Shown here: positions 7,186 through 13,235 of the stretch, one piece after another | How positions within the stretch are numbered: the stretch's first letter is position 1 | How the letters are laid out: every line of letters starts with the position of its first letter | Assembly (NCBI GenBank): GCA_023415075.1 | Contig: JAEZLU010000238.1 | Location: forward strand, 1-15,480 | DNA: 15,480 bases | Direction: 5' to 3' | From: Bacillota bacterium | GTDB lineage: Bacteria > Bacillota > Negativicutes > Sporomusales > UBA7701 | Notes under the pieces: generated by a model | Databases searched by the model: none | What the model saw: the letters and a program-made list of their open reading frames with translations, nothing else | Told to the model about the DNA's origin: nothing | Position numbers and translations under genes: made by a program

Positions 7186-7194
7186 TGTTAGAAT
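7186..7194 (+). promoter_or_regulatory. extended -10 promoter of the CCG Fe-S protein
   Basis: TGT followed by TAGAAT (7189-7194) forms an extended -10 element with five of six matches; the -35 region is poor. Transcription would begin near 7201, about 22 bases before the start codon, leaving room for the ribosome binding site. Activity is inferred. Confidence 0.45.
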
Positions 7195-7222
7195 GAGGCC
7201 ATGACGGACGTGGGGGATATGT

Positions 7223-7876
7223 ATGCAAAAGGTATTCGCGCCGGGGTGCGCGCTGATGATTTACAAGCCGGCACTGGCCGACAAGCTGCTGGCGTTTTTG
7301 CGCCGGGAGGGCGGCGACCTGGGCGAGCATCTGACCTGCTGTCGCCACGCGCCCGGCCTTGGTCCGGGAACGAAGATCATCAACGTCTGCGCCGGTTGTG
7401 ACCGCCGCTATCGCGAGCTTTATGCCGGCGTAACGACAATCTCACTGTGGGAGGTGCTGGCCGCCAGCACTTCTTTCGCCTTTCCCGACTATAAGGGGCA
7501 AGTTATGGCTGTCCTCGACGCCTGTCCGACCCGTGACCAAGCCAGGGTGCACACGGCGGTCCGGACGCTGCTGGCGAGGATGAATATTAAACCGGTGGAG
7601 CCGGAGAGGACGCGGACGGACGGCACTTGCTGCGGCGACAGTTTTTACGGCAAGCTGCCGCCGGCCGCGGTGAGAGAACGAATGCGGCAGCGGGCCGCCG
7701 AGATGCCGGCCGCCGATGTTGTCGTGTACTGCGTGTCCTGTGCCAAAGCCATGCATATCGGCGGCAAAAAGCCCCGCTACCTGGTCGATTTGCTGCTGGG
7801 GGAAGAAACTGTCCCCGGAACGGTCGAGCCGGCAGCCTGGCATGCAGAATTGGACAGCTTCATCGATAGCCATTAG
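7223..7876 (+). CDS. standalone HdrB-like protein with two CCG (cysteine-rich) motifs
   Basis: The 217-residue soluble protein carries ten cysteines arranged as two copies of the CCG pattern (C, CC, CxxC). Copy one is C9, C39-C40, C56 and C59; copy two is C101, C136-C137, C170 and C173. In HdrB, GlpC and related subunits this pattern binds noncubane iron-sulfur clusters used in thiol, disulfide or quinone redox chemistry, so a redox role is likely. Local motifs are FAPGCA, LTCCRH, NVCAGCDRRY, LDACPT, TCCGDSFYG and YCVSCAKAM. In the first copy the pair is followed by Arg rather than the usual Gly. There is no N-terminal ferredoxin domain, and no hdrA, hdrC, glp or lactate-utilisation partner is adjacent. 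GGGGG at 7212-7216 precedes the ATG. The gene seems monocistronic, with a terminator at 7911-7945. The substrate cannot be deduced. Confidence 0.8.
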   Translation: MQKVFAPGCALMIYKPALADKLLAFLRREGGDLGEHLTCCRHAPGLGPGTKIINVCAGCDRRYRELYAGVTTISLWEVLAASTSFAFPDYKGQVMAVLDACPTRDQARVHTAVRTLLARMNIKPVEPERTRTDGTCCGDSFYGKLPPAAVRERMRQRAAEMPAADVVVYCVSCAKAMHIGGKKPRYLVDLLLGEETVPGTVEPAAWHAELDSFIDSH

Positions 7877-7910
7877 CGAAAGCCTGATAAAGGTGAGGTA
7901 TCAGCAGGAC

Positions 7911-7945
7911 AAAAAGAACCGGGGCGCTGGGCCCCGGTTCTTTTT
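7911..7945. terminator. bidirectional intrinsic terminator between convergent genes
   Basis: GAACCGGGGC (7916-7925) and GCCCCGGTTC (7931-7940) form a perfect 10-bp stem with a five-base loop. Five A precede it and five T follow it, so it serves both strands. Its T run overlaps the stop codon of the minus-strand SYLF gene. Confidence 0.93.
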
Positions 7946-8516
7946 AGTTCAATTCGCTGTCCTTGTAATACTTGGTGCCTTTAAGGGTAAGCTCAAGGGC
8001 CAAGCCTTTGTCGGTAAGCTGATACAGGTACATGTCGGGGGCGATGACGAGGGCTCCCTGGATGGAGTCGCCGCTTACGCCGTCGGTGGCGGCGGCGGTG
8101 GTTTGGCCGCCGAATTCGAAGCCTTTGTCGATGAAGCGTTCAAAAGCTTTGTCGGTTTCAAAAACAAAAATGACGCTGATTTTTTTGACGCCCAGGCCCA
8201 GGCCAACGTCAATCTCGGTCACTTTCATGAACACTTCGGCGCCGCTGCCGTAGTTGACAGCCAGGCCTTTGCCGGCCGCTGCCCCGAAAAGAAAGAGCTT
8301 GAACCCGGTGTTGCTGAAGACGGCGTAGCCGGCGGCGCTTTCAATCGCGCCGCGGGCGCTGGGGTGCACCTTATAAAGGCGCTCGAGGGTGTCGTTGGCC
8401 ATTTTGCGCACCGATTCGCGCTTTTCTGCGACGCTGGCAGCCAGGGCCACCGGGCCGGTGACGAAAACGAGAAGCAGGAAGACGGCCAGGATTTTGGCCA
8501 ACCGCTTATGGGCCAT
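7944..8516 (-). CDS. secreted lipid-binding SYLF (YSC84-like) domain protein
   Basis: SYLF-domain proteins bind phosphoinositide or other lipids in eukaryotes; bacterial members are exported and of unclear function. The 190-residue product begins with a signal peptide: basic MAHKRLAK, a hydrophobic core to about residue 20 and a likely cleavage near VALAA (about 24-28). The SYLF domain follows, with AIESAAGYAVFSNTGFKLF, a glycine-rich GAAAGKGLAVNYGSG, KVTEIDVGLGLGVKKISVIFVFE and FEFGGQTTAAATDG. No lipobox cysteine is present, so it is probably soluble in the periplasm or outside. AGGAGG lies nine bases upstream of the ATG on the minus strand. It is divergent from the mini-receptor gene and convergent with the Fe-S gene. 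I found no convincing promoter. The family is clear; the role is not. Confidence 0.88.
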   Translation of the reverse strand: MAHKRLAKILAVFLLLVFVTGPVALAASVAEKRESVRKMANDTLERLYKVHPSARGAIESAAGYAVFSNTGFKLFLFGAAAGKGLAVNYGSGAEVFMKVTEIDVGLGLGVKKISVIFVFETDKAFERFIDKGFEFGGQTTAAATDGVSGDSIQGALVIAPDMYLYQLTDKGLALELTLKGTKYYKDSELN

Positions 8517-8588
8517 TTGCGTTCCTCCTTCTGGCGGGACGTTCCCTTAACCTTGTAAAATATATTCGCGGTGTCAGCGGCTTATCCT

Positions 8589-8604
8589 TTATGTTGCCAA
8601 CATA
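8589..8604. promoter_or_regulatory. inverted repeat in divergent intergenic region, possible operator
   Basis: TATGTTG and CAACATA (8590-8596 and 8598-8604) form a perfect 7-bp dyad around one central base, in the 194-base gap between the divergent SYLF and receptor genes. A second small dyad, AGGGA-T-TCCCT, lies at 8640-8650. Symmetry is seen; a regulator is only conjecture. Confidence 0.35.
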
Positions 8605-8691
8605 GACTGAAAATGGGAGGGTATTTGATAAAGGAAAAGAGGGATTCCCTGAGTGGCTGCCGAAATTTACCGCCAAAAGATTTAATTGCAG

Positions 8692-8710
8692 GAGGCATAC
8701 AAGAGGCATA
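8692..8710 (+). promoter_or_regulatory. duplicated Shine-Dalgarno-like repeat before the mini-receptor gene
   Basis: GAGGCATA occurs twice with an 11-base period (8692-8699 and 8703-8710), the second copy touching the ATG at 8711. The nearer GAGG is four bases from the ATG and the farther GGAGG is 15 bases away, so neither spacing is ideal; together they may tune initiation. Confidence 0.5.
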
Positions 8711-9562
8711 ATGGAAAACAAATATACTGCTGCCGAGGTTCTTGACGCATTTGCGATCGCCGCTCCTTACTTTAACGACGCTATCGCCGGCGACGTCGGC
8801 GTGGCGGTTATTAAAGATGGCGTATATATAGCCTATGCGGCGGCCGACGATCTCGATCTCCGGCACAAGGTGGGTGAACCGGCCAAGGGCAAAGTGACCG
8901 AGGAAGCCATCGCTAAGGGAAAGCAGATCGTTCGCCTGATTCCCGAGGAAAAGTCGCCTTGCGGGATGGCCTATATGGTTTGCGCCCTGCCGATAAAGGA
9001 CGGTAACCAGGTGGTGGGCTGCGTGACGACCACCGAGCCGGTAACAAGTTACCTGCAGGTCACCTCGATAGCCAGCAAGCTGTCGGATTCTTCGCAGTCG
9101 CTGAACGCCAATATTGAGGAACTGTCAGCCAAGTCGAGCGGGCTCGAGGCGGCCGGCCAGAAGCTGGAGGCGCTGAGCAAGGAGCTACAGCGGGTTACCA
9201 AGGAAACGGACGAAATTGTCAATTTTATCCGCAATGTTGCCGGCCAGACTAACCTGCTGGGCCTCAACGCCGCCATCGAGGCGGCGCGGGTCGGCGAGAT
9301 GGGCCGCGGCTTCGGCGTGGTGGCCGAGGAGGTACGCAAGCTGGCCAGCGCCAGCGCCGAGTCGGTGAAAAACATCACAGCCTCGTTGCAGCAGGTGCAG
9401 AGTTCGGTTGCTGTCCTGTCGACGATGACCAGCGAAATCGACGGCAATATTACCATGCAGGGCAAAGCTATTCAGCAGATTGCCGGCGAAAGCCAGGAAC
9501 TAAGTTCGATGGCCTCCGAGCTGGCCGAAGCGGCCCACGGCATGTATCAGTTCACCGATTAG
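8711..9562 (+). CDS. cytosolic mini methyl-accepting chemotaxis-type receptor
   Basis: The 283-residue protein has the conserved signalling tip of chemoreceptors, which binds CheA and CheW, but no transmembrane segment and no HAMP domain, so it should act in the cytosol. The N-terminal part (about 1-112) looks like a small alpha/beta sensor: VGVAVIKDGVYIAYAAA, then CGMAYMVCALPIKDGNQVVGCVTT, resembling GAF/PAS or Cache-like folds; I cannot name it precisely. A coiled coil runs from about 115, with the hairpin tip at about 170-215 (NLLGLNAAIEAARVGEMGRG followed by FGVVAEEVRKLA), then the descending helix to the end. Cys84, Cys91 and Cys104 sit in the sensor part and could bind metal or respond to redox. 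No che gene is nearby. Start ATG follows the duplicated Shine-Dalgarno-like repeat. Confidence 0.88.
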   Translation: MENKYTAAEVLDAFAIAAPYFNDAIAGDVGVAVIKDGVYIAYAAADDLDLRHKVGEPAKGKVTEEAIAKGKQIVRLIPEEKSPCGMAYMVCALPIKDGNQVVGCVTTTEPVTSYLQVTSIASKLSDSSQSLNANIEELSAKSSGLEAAGQKLEALSKELQRVTKETDEIVNFIRNVAGQTNLLGLNAAIEAARVGEMGRGFGVVAEEVRKLASASAESVKNITASLQQVQSSVAVLSTMTSEIDGNITMQGKAIQQIAGESQELSSMASELAEAAHGMYQFTD

Positions 9563-9620
9563 TACTTGCGTATCTTTCCAACGCGTGTCTAAATTAACAT
9601 ATAGAAGGGAGTTTTGTTAA

Positions 9621-10088
9621 ATGAAAGGCAATGACAAACTGATTGAGACTCTAAACTCGCTCCTGGCCGATGAACTGACCGCAATCAACCAGTATATCGT
9701 CCACTCCGAAATGTGCGCCAACTGGGGCTACGGCAAACTGCACGACCACTTTGAAAAACGGGCCATTGGCGAGATGAAGCACGCCGAGATGCTTGTCGCC
9801 CGCATCCTTTTCCTGGAGGGCCAGCCGGTAGTCAGCAAACTCAAGGACATCCATATCGGCAGCGACGTAGCCAAGATGCTGGAGTACGACCACGTAGCCG
9901 AGGAAGGCGCCATCGCCGCTTACAACGCCGGTATCAAACTGGCCGGCGAGGTGACCGATTTCGCCACCCGCGAAATTCTTGAGCATATACTGAACGATGA
10001 GGACGAGCATATCGACAAGATTGAGGAATTGCAGGACCAGGTCGCCCAGATGACCCTGCCGATCTTCCTGTCGGTCCAGGTGGGCTGA
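9621..10088 (+). CDS. bfr: bacterioferritin
   Basis: Bacterioferritin stores iron as a mineral inside a 24-subunit shell and oxidises Fe(II) at a di-iron centre, thereby limiting oxidative damage. The 155-residue sequence keeps all ferroxidase ligands of the E. coli protein at the same numbers: E18, E51, H54, E94, E127 and H130, with Tyr25 nearby. Met52 is the residue that binds haem between subunits, so a haem-bearing bacterioferritin rather than a plain ferritin is indicated. Characteristic blocks are LADELTAINQYIVHSEM, IGEMKHAEML and HILNDEDEHID. GAAGGGAG lies about eight bases before the ATG. A weak promoter-like pair (TTGCGT at 9566 and TAAATT at 9590) lies upstream, and a terminator follows at 10123. 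No bacterioferritin-associated ferredoxin gene of the usual type is adjacent. Confidence 0.97.
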   Translation: MKGNDKLIETLNSLLADELTAINQYIVHSEMCANWGYGKLHDHFEKRAIGEMKHAEMLVARILFLEGQPVVSKLKDIHIGSDVAKMLEYDHVAEEGAIAAYNAGIKLAGEVTDFATREILEHILNDEDEHIDKIEELQDQVAQMTLPIFLSVQVG

Positions 10089-10122
10089 TTCTACCCCGGC
10101 AAACTATATCATAGGCAACTTC

Positions 10123-10153
10123 GGCTTCAGCCATTGGCTGGAGCCGTTTTTTT
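10123..10153 (+). terminator. intrinsic terminator of bfr
   Basis: GGCTTCAGCC (10123-10132) pairs with GGCTGGAGCC (10136-10145) over ten pairs including one G-T, loop ATT, followed after one G by seven T (10147-10153). Confidence 0.92.
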
Positions 10154-10195
10154 ACGGGCGTTTTGGACAAACTAGCGTGGAGGAGTGGCAAAATA

Positions 10196-10504
10196 ATGGA
10201 CGAGGATGACAAGTTGCAGGCCGAAAAACTAAACCGCTATCTGGAAAAGCTGGTGGCTCATCTGGAGTCGATGCGGGTTGCCGATTACATGGAGCTGCTG
10301 CAGCGTCCCGGACGACTGATTTTCATAAACCTTGTCGCCGGCATCGCCCGCGGGCTGGGGATAGCCATCGGCGCCACGCTGGTTTTCGCGCTGACGATCG
10401 AGTTACTGCGTCGCGTGATTCTCCTTCACATCCCCGGGATCGGCACTTTCATCGCCGATATTGTGAAGATAGTCGAAGAAACCAATGGCAAAGGCCGTTT
10501 TTAG
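10196..10504 (+). CDS. DUF5665-type small membrane protein
   Basis: A 102-residue protein with a charged N-terminus (MDEDDKLQAEKLNRYLEKLV), an amphipathic stretch MRVADYMELLQRP, and a hydrophobic region of about 55-95 (FINLVAGIARGLGIAIGATL, then FALTIELLRRVILLHIPGIG) that likely makes one or two membrane helices. The layout matches the DUF5665 family of Firmicutes, whose function is unknown. Start ATG 10196 is chosen because GGAGGAG (10179-10185) lies ten bases upstream; the frame is open a little further but starts there lack a ribosome binding site. The next gene starts 15 bases on, so it is probably co-transcribed with the nitroreductase. The preceding bfr terminator isolates it upstream. 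Confidence 0.8.
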   Translation: MDEDDKLQAEKLNRYLEKLVAHLESMRVADYMELLQRPGRLIFINLVAGIARGLGIAIGATLVFALTIELLRRVILLHIPGIGTFIADIVKIVEETNGKGRF

Positions 10505-10519
10505 CAAGGAGGAAAATGA

Positions 10520-11050
10520 ATGACCAAAGACGTTTTTGACGCAATGCGCGAGACCCACAGTATCCGTCAGTTCACCACCGAGCCCATACCCGAGCCGACG
10601 CTCAGCCGTATCCTCGAGGCGGCGTGCTGGGCGCCGAGCGCCGGCAATTTACAGCCATGGTATTTTTATGTGGTGGTCAACAAGGAGATGAAAAGCCGGC
10701 TGGCCGCTGCCTGTTACGACCAGCACCAGGTGGCTGAGGCGCCGGCAGTGGTGGTGGTGATGGCCGATCCGGCCCGTTCGAACGAGCGCTACGGCGAGCG
10801 GGGTGCCCAGCTATATTGCCTGCAGGATACGGCGGCGGCCACCCAGAACATGCTGCTGGCCGCGACCGGACTGGGCATCGGCGCCTGCTGGGTAGGGGCG
10901 TTCGACGAGCGCCGGGTGCAGACGATAGTGGAAGCGCCGCCGCGGCTGCGGGCGGTGGCTGTCGTCTGCCTAGGGTACAGCAACGAGCTTAATTATGATT
11001 ACCCCAAGGAACGCTTCCGGGTAGCCGATGTGACGAAAATTCTGCATTAG
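10520..11050 (+). CDS. nitroreductase-family FMN oxidoreductase
   Basis: These FMN enzymes reduce nitro compounds, quinones or flavins using NAD(P)H, usually as dimers. The 176-residue sequence has the FMN phosphate-binding start (ETHSIRQF, about residues 11-18), the family core ACWAPSAGNLQPWYFYVV (about 35-52), QDTAAATQNMLLAATGLGIGACWVG in the middle, and VVCLGYSNE near the end. It is shorter than E. coli NfsB-type enzymes and resembles the compact anaerobe forms; substrate cannot be predicted. AGGAGG stands about 8 bases before the ATG. It sits between the DUF5665 gene (15-base gap) and the TraR/DksA-like gene (11-base gap) with no terminator, suggesting one operon. Confidence 0.93.
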   Translation: MTKDVFDAMRETHSIRQFTTEPIPEPTLSRILEAACWAPSAGNLQPWYFYVVVNKEMKSRLAAACYDQHQVAEAPAVVVVMADPARSNERYGERGAQLYCLQDTAAATQNMLLAATGLGIGACWVGAFDERRVQTIVEAPPRLRAVAVVCLGYSNELNYDYPKERFRVADVTKILH

Positions 11051-11055
11051 GAGGG
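11049..11055 (+). promoter_or_regulatory. ribosome binding site that selects GTG 11062
   Basis: AGGAGGG ends directly at an in-frame ATG (11056), which leaves no spacer for that codon. GTG at 11062 is six bases downstream, an ideal distance, so it is the preferred start. Confidence 0.75.
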
Positions 11056-11061
11056 ATGGGC

Positions 11062-11748
11062 GTGAACAGGCGGCAGCTTGCGCACTTTCGCGAGGAACTT
11101 GAGGACAGCAAGGAACGCTTCCGGCAGGCGATATCCCGCCTGGAGGAAACGGGTCTAGGCGATACGATGGCCGATTCGCTGGGTGAGCTGTCGGTTTACG
11201 ACAACCACCCCGGCGATCTGGGCGACGCGCTGTTCGAGCGCGGCAAAGATATCGCCCTACGGGACAACGCCCACGTGATGCTGGAGGAAGTCGAGGCGGC
11301 GCTTGATAAAATGGCGGCCGGGACGTACGGCATCTGCGAGAAATGCGGCCGGGAGATAGATATCGAGCGGCTGGAGGCGCTGCCGTGGGCAACCCATTGC
11401 TTTGACTGCCAGCGCTTGGACGAAGTGGCTGACCCAACGCCGCGGCCGGTGGAAGAGGAAATCCTCGAGCCGCCCTTTCATCGTACTTTTCTCGATTCGG
11501 CCCGCTTCCAGTTTACCGGCTTTGACGGCGAAGACGCGCTGCAGGCGGTGCTCAAATACGGCAGCTCGGATACGCCGCAGGATATTCCCGGCAGCTATGA
11601 CTTCAAGGCGCTGTGGCCCAACAGCAACGAACACCAGGGCATCGTCGACCGGGCCGACGCCATACCGGATGCTCTCGCCAATACCCGCAGCCGGGAAAAT
11701 GAGGCGGCCGCCCGCCGGCTGGCCGAGGAGAAAAACGAGCGCCACTGA
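11062..11748 (+). CDS. TraR/DksA-type C4 zinc-finger protein, YteA/YlyA family
   Basis: The 228-residue product starts with a coiled-coil helix (NRRQLAHFREELEDSKERFR), has the YteA-family block ELSVYDNHPGDLGDALFERG, a second helix ending near VEAALDKMAAGTYG, and a four-cysteine zinc finger (C92, C95, C113, C116) as in DksA, which reaches into the RNA polymerase secondary channel. The C-terminal half (about 120-228) is acidic and specific to the YteA/YlyA branch, with FDGEDALQAVLKYGSSDTPQ. In Bacillus the relative ylyA lies between ileS and lspA and affects sporulation-stage transcription; the position here agrees. I take GTG 11062 as start on ribosome-site spacing. It follows the nitroreductase by 11 bases. 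A role in transcription control is inferred from family; direct targets are unknown. Confidence 0.9.
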   Translation: MNRRQLAHFREELEDSKERFRQAISRLEETGLGDTMADSLGELSVYDNHPGDLGDALFERGKDIALRDNAHVMLEEVEAALDKMAAGTYGICEKCGREIDIERLEALPWATHCFDCQRLDEVADPTPRPVEEEILEPPFHRTFLDSARFQFTGFDGEDALQAVLKYGSSDTPQDIPGSYDFKALWPNSNEHQGIVDRADAIPDALANTRSRENEAAARRLAEEKNERH

Positions 11749-11773
11749 AAACATTGCCAGGCAGGTTCCGATT

Positions 11774-11810
11774 TCGCCAGCCTTATCGGCTGAGAGCCGG
11801 TGGCTGGCGA
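11774..11810 (+). other. nested stem-loop between TraR/DksA-like gene and small membrane protein gene
   Basis: TCGCCAGCC (11774-11782) pairs perfectly with GGCTGGCGA (11802-11810); inside, CGGCT (11787-11791) pairs with AGCCG (11795-11799). No T run follows (only TATTGTTT), so it is a weak terminator at best and might instead stabilise or regulate a transcript. Confidence 0.55.
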
Positions 11811-11883
11811 TATTGTTTACCGCCGCAGGCAGGATTTTTCGGCCGCCGCGCCTAAAGTAACCACAAATCGGACAAAGGGGAAT

Positions 11884-12126
11884 ATGACTATGAATGTAGT
11901 TATGAAGAATTTTATTATCAGTATGGTGACGGTTATTATCGCCGGGCTGGCGCTCTGGACCACCGAGGAGGGCGGCGGCGGCGCCAACGTGCCGTGGCTG
12001 CTATTGGTGGGCTTCGGCGCCGGCTGCCTGGTCTTTTCCTTTGCCGGCTGGTGGAAGCGGCGGGCTCTGGCAGCCCGTGGACAGGGGCAGGATGAAGCGG
12101 GCCGGAAAAAAGGCCGCGGCCGTTAA
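11884..12126 (+). CDS. small two-helix membrane protein, unknown
   Basis: I do not recognise a family. The 80-residue product has a first hydrophobic helix (about 9-25, FIISMVTVIIAGLALW), a short acidic and glycine-rich loop TTEEGGGGANVP, a second helix (about 37-56, WLLLVGFGAGCLVFSFAGW) and a strongly basic C-terminus ending KKGRGR. By the positive-inside rule the tail would be cytoplasmic. The frame is open from about 11800, but ATG 11884 is chosen: AAAGGGGAA lies just upstream and the hydrophobic part begins soon after. The next frame with a VTT protein begins 80 bases past its stop, or overlaps it if an earlier ATG at 12092 is used. Function cannot be assigned. Confidence 0.7.
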   Translation: MTMNVVMKNFIISMVTVIIAGLALWTTEEGGGGANVPWLLLVGFGAGCLVFSFAGWWKRRALAARGQGQDEAGRKKGRGR

Positions 12127-12145
12127 ACCGGTATTTCTCCTGCGA

Positions 12146-12175
12146 GTGGCACTGTTTGCCGCCGGTGATTACAAT
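12146..12175 (+). promoter_or_regulatory. possible promoter of the VTT membrane protein gene
   Basis: GTGGCA (12146-12151) and TACAAT (12170-12175), spacer 18, match four and five of six consensus bases. Transcription would begin near 12182, upstream of AAGGGGG (12191-12197) and GTG 12206. It agrees with the later start codon but is not strong. Confidence 0.38.
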
Positions 12176-12205
12176 ATAAGGAAGGCGGCCAAGGGGGTGG
12201 CAGGG

Positions 12206-12907
12206 GTGCGTGAACGGACAGGCAAAAGCTTATACGTTTGCAAGGGCCTGGTGCTGGCGTCGGCCGCTGTGGCCTATTTCACTGTTCCTGGCGTGCGCGA
12301 GTTCGTGGCCACCGGCATCCTTTACCTCCATCACCGCGATTTCGAAGGCCTGCGTATGTTCATCCTCGGCTATGGAGTGTGGGCGCCGCTGACCTCCATC
12401 GCCCTGATGACCGTCCAGTCGATGGTACCGCTGGTGCCAGGGCTGGCGATAACCATCAGCAACGCCTGGATTTTCGGCTGGGAGTACGGGGCACTGTATT
12501 CCTGGATCGGCGCTCTCTTCGGCGCCATTATTGATTTTGGCATCGCCCGCTGGTATGGCCGGCCGGTGGTGGAGAAGTTCGTCAAGGCCAAATATCTTAA
12601 TATGACCGACTGCTTTTTCCAGCGTCACGGGGTACTGGCGGTTTTCGTGACCAGGCTGACGCCGGTCATCCCGTTTAAAGTCATAAGCTATGGCGCCGGG
12701 CTGACGGCCATCAGCTTCCAAAACTACGTTGTGGCCACCGGGATCGGCCAGACGCCGGCTATCGTGCTGTATTCCTTCCTCGGGCAGCACCTCACCCGCA
12801 GCATCAAGGCGGCTATTTTGATAACTTCGCTGCTTATTCTCGTCAGTTTTCTGGTATATTACTACCGAAATGAGATTGAGCAACGGCTTTTTTCCCATAA
12901 AGAATAA
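12206..12907 (+). CDS. TVP38/TMEM64-family (VTT domain) membrane protein
   Basis: VTT-domain (DedA-like) proteins are polytopic membrane proteins; relatives act in lipid scrambling or transport across the membrane. The 233-residue product has an N-terminal helix (LVLASAAVAYFTVPGV), a pair of re-entrant and transmembrane segments (GVWAPLTSIALMTVQSMVPL and following AITISNAWIFG), GALFGAIIDFGIARWYGR, the family motif FVTRLTPVIPFKVISYGAG (about 147-165), and closing helices. GTG 12206 is preferred, with AAGGGGG eight bases upstream; an in-frame ATG at 12092 would add 38 basic residues and overlap the previous gene by 35 bases. No clear terminator follows before the ferredoxin promoter. Substrate is unknown. 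Confidence 0.88.
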   Translation: MRERTGKSLYVCKGLVLASAAVAYFTVPGVREFVATGILYLHHRDFEGLRMFILGYGVWAPLTSIALMTVQSMVPLVPGLAITISNAWIFGWEYGALYSWIGALFGAIIDFGIARWYGRPVVEKFVKAKYLNMTDCFFQRHGVLAVFVTRLTPVIPFKVISYGAGLTAISFQNYVVATGIGQTPAIVLYSFLGQHLTRSIKAAILITSLLILVSFLVYYYRNEIEQRLFSHKE

Positions 12908-12936
12908 TTTTGCACATGGTTTTTTTGCCAATTCTT

Positions 12937-12945
12937 TGGTATAAT
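12937..12945 (+). promoter_or_regulatory. extended -10 promoter of the ferredoxin gene
   Basis: TGG directly before a perfect TATAAT (12940-12945) forms an extended -10 element; the -35 region is T-rich without a good hexamer. Start near 12952 would leave a leader of about 28 bases to the GTG. Confidence 0.7.
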
Positions 12946-12979
12946 AAGGACTAGCAATGCTCAGGAGGTGAGATGTCCA

Positions 12980-13147
12980 GTGTATGTAATCAGCAGCGAG
13001 TGCATTAAGTGCGGAGCCTGTGCGGCCACTTGCCCGGTAGGCGCTATTTCCGAAGGCGATAGCCAGTACAACATCGGCGAAGATTGCGTGGATTGCGGCT
13101 CTTGTGCCGCCGTTTGCCCGGTTGGCGCCATCAGCCCCGGCAAGTAA
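12980..13147 (+). CDS. 2[4Fe-4S] ferredoxin, 55 residues
   Basis: Small clostridial-type ferredoxin, a soluble low-potential electron carrier for anaerobic metabolism. The two cluster motifs are CIKCGACAATCPVGAI (cysteines 8, 11, 14, 18) and CVDCGSCAAVCPVGAI (cysteines 37, 40, 43, 47); each motif has the CxxCxxCxxxCP spacing. Start is GTG 12980, with AGGAGGTGA (12963-12971) eight bases upstream; no nearer ATG is in frame. Length and near-perfect internal two-fold repetition match the family. It appears monocistronic, with an extended -10 promoter in front and a hairpin behind. It could donate electrons to the nitroreductase or the CCG protein nearby, but nothing in the sequence shows that. 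Confidence 0.95.
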   Translation: MYVISSECIKCGACAATCPVGAISEGDSQYNIGEDCVDCGSCAAVCPVGAISPGK

Positions 13148-13160
13148 GCTCAAACATCGA

Positions 13161-13189
13161 GAAGCGTAGCATGGGGCTACGCTTCTTTA
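13161..13189 (+). terminator. hairpin after the ferredoxin gene, probable terminator
   Basis: GAAGCGTAGC (13161-13170) pairs perfectly with GCTACGCTTC (13176-13185) around ATGGG. Only a short TTT follows, so termination may be partial. Confidence 0.68.
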
Positions 13190-13214
13190 CGTTCAGGCAA
13201 ATATTAAGTATTAT
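13186..13214 (+). promoter_or_regulatory. possible promoter of mgsA
   Basis: TTTACG (13186-13191) and TATTAT (13209-13214) are spaced by 17 bases and match four and five of six consensus positions. Transcription would begin around 13221, 15 bases before the chosen start codon. The -35 overlaps the T run of the ferredoxin hairpin. Confidence 0.5.
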
Positions 13215-13235
13215 GGATTTATGAGGATAGATAAA

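Noticed and set aside
8605..8690. Possible c-di-GMP or other riboswitch before the mini-receptor gene
   Set aside because: Such switches often precede receptor genes, but none of the conserved cores could be found and no terminator-like hairpin with T run exists here.
12901..12936. T-rich stretch after the VTT gene as a terminator
   Set aside because: Seven T are present (TTTTTTT) but no stable hairpin precedes them; more likely promoter spacer sequence for the ferredoxin gene.
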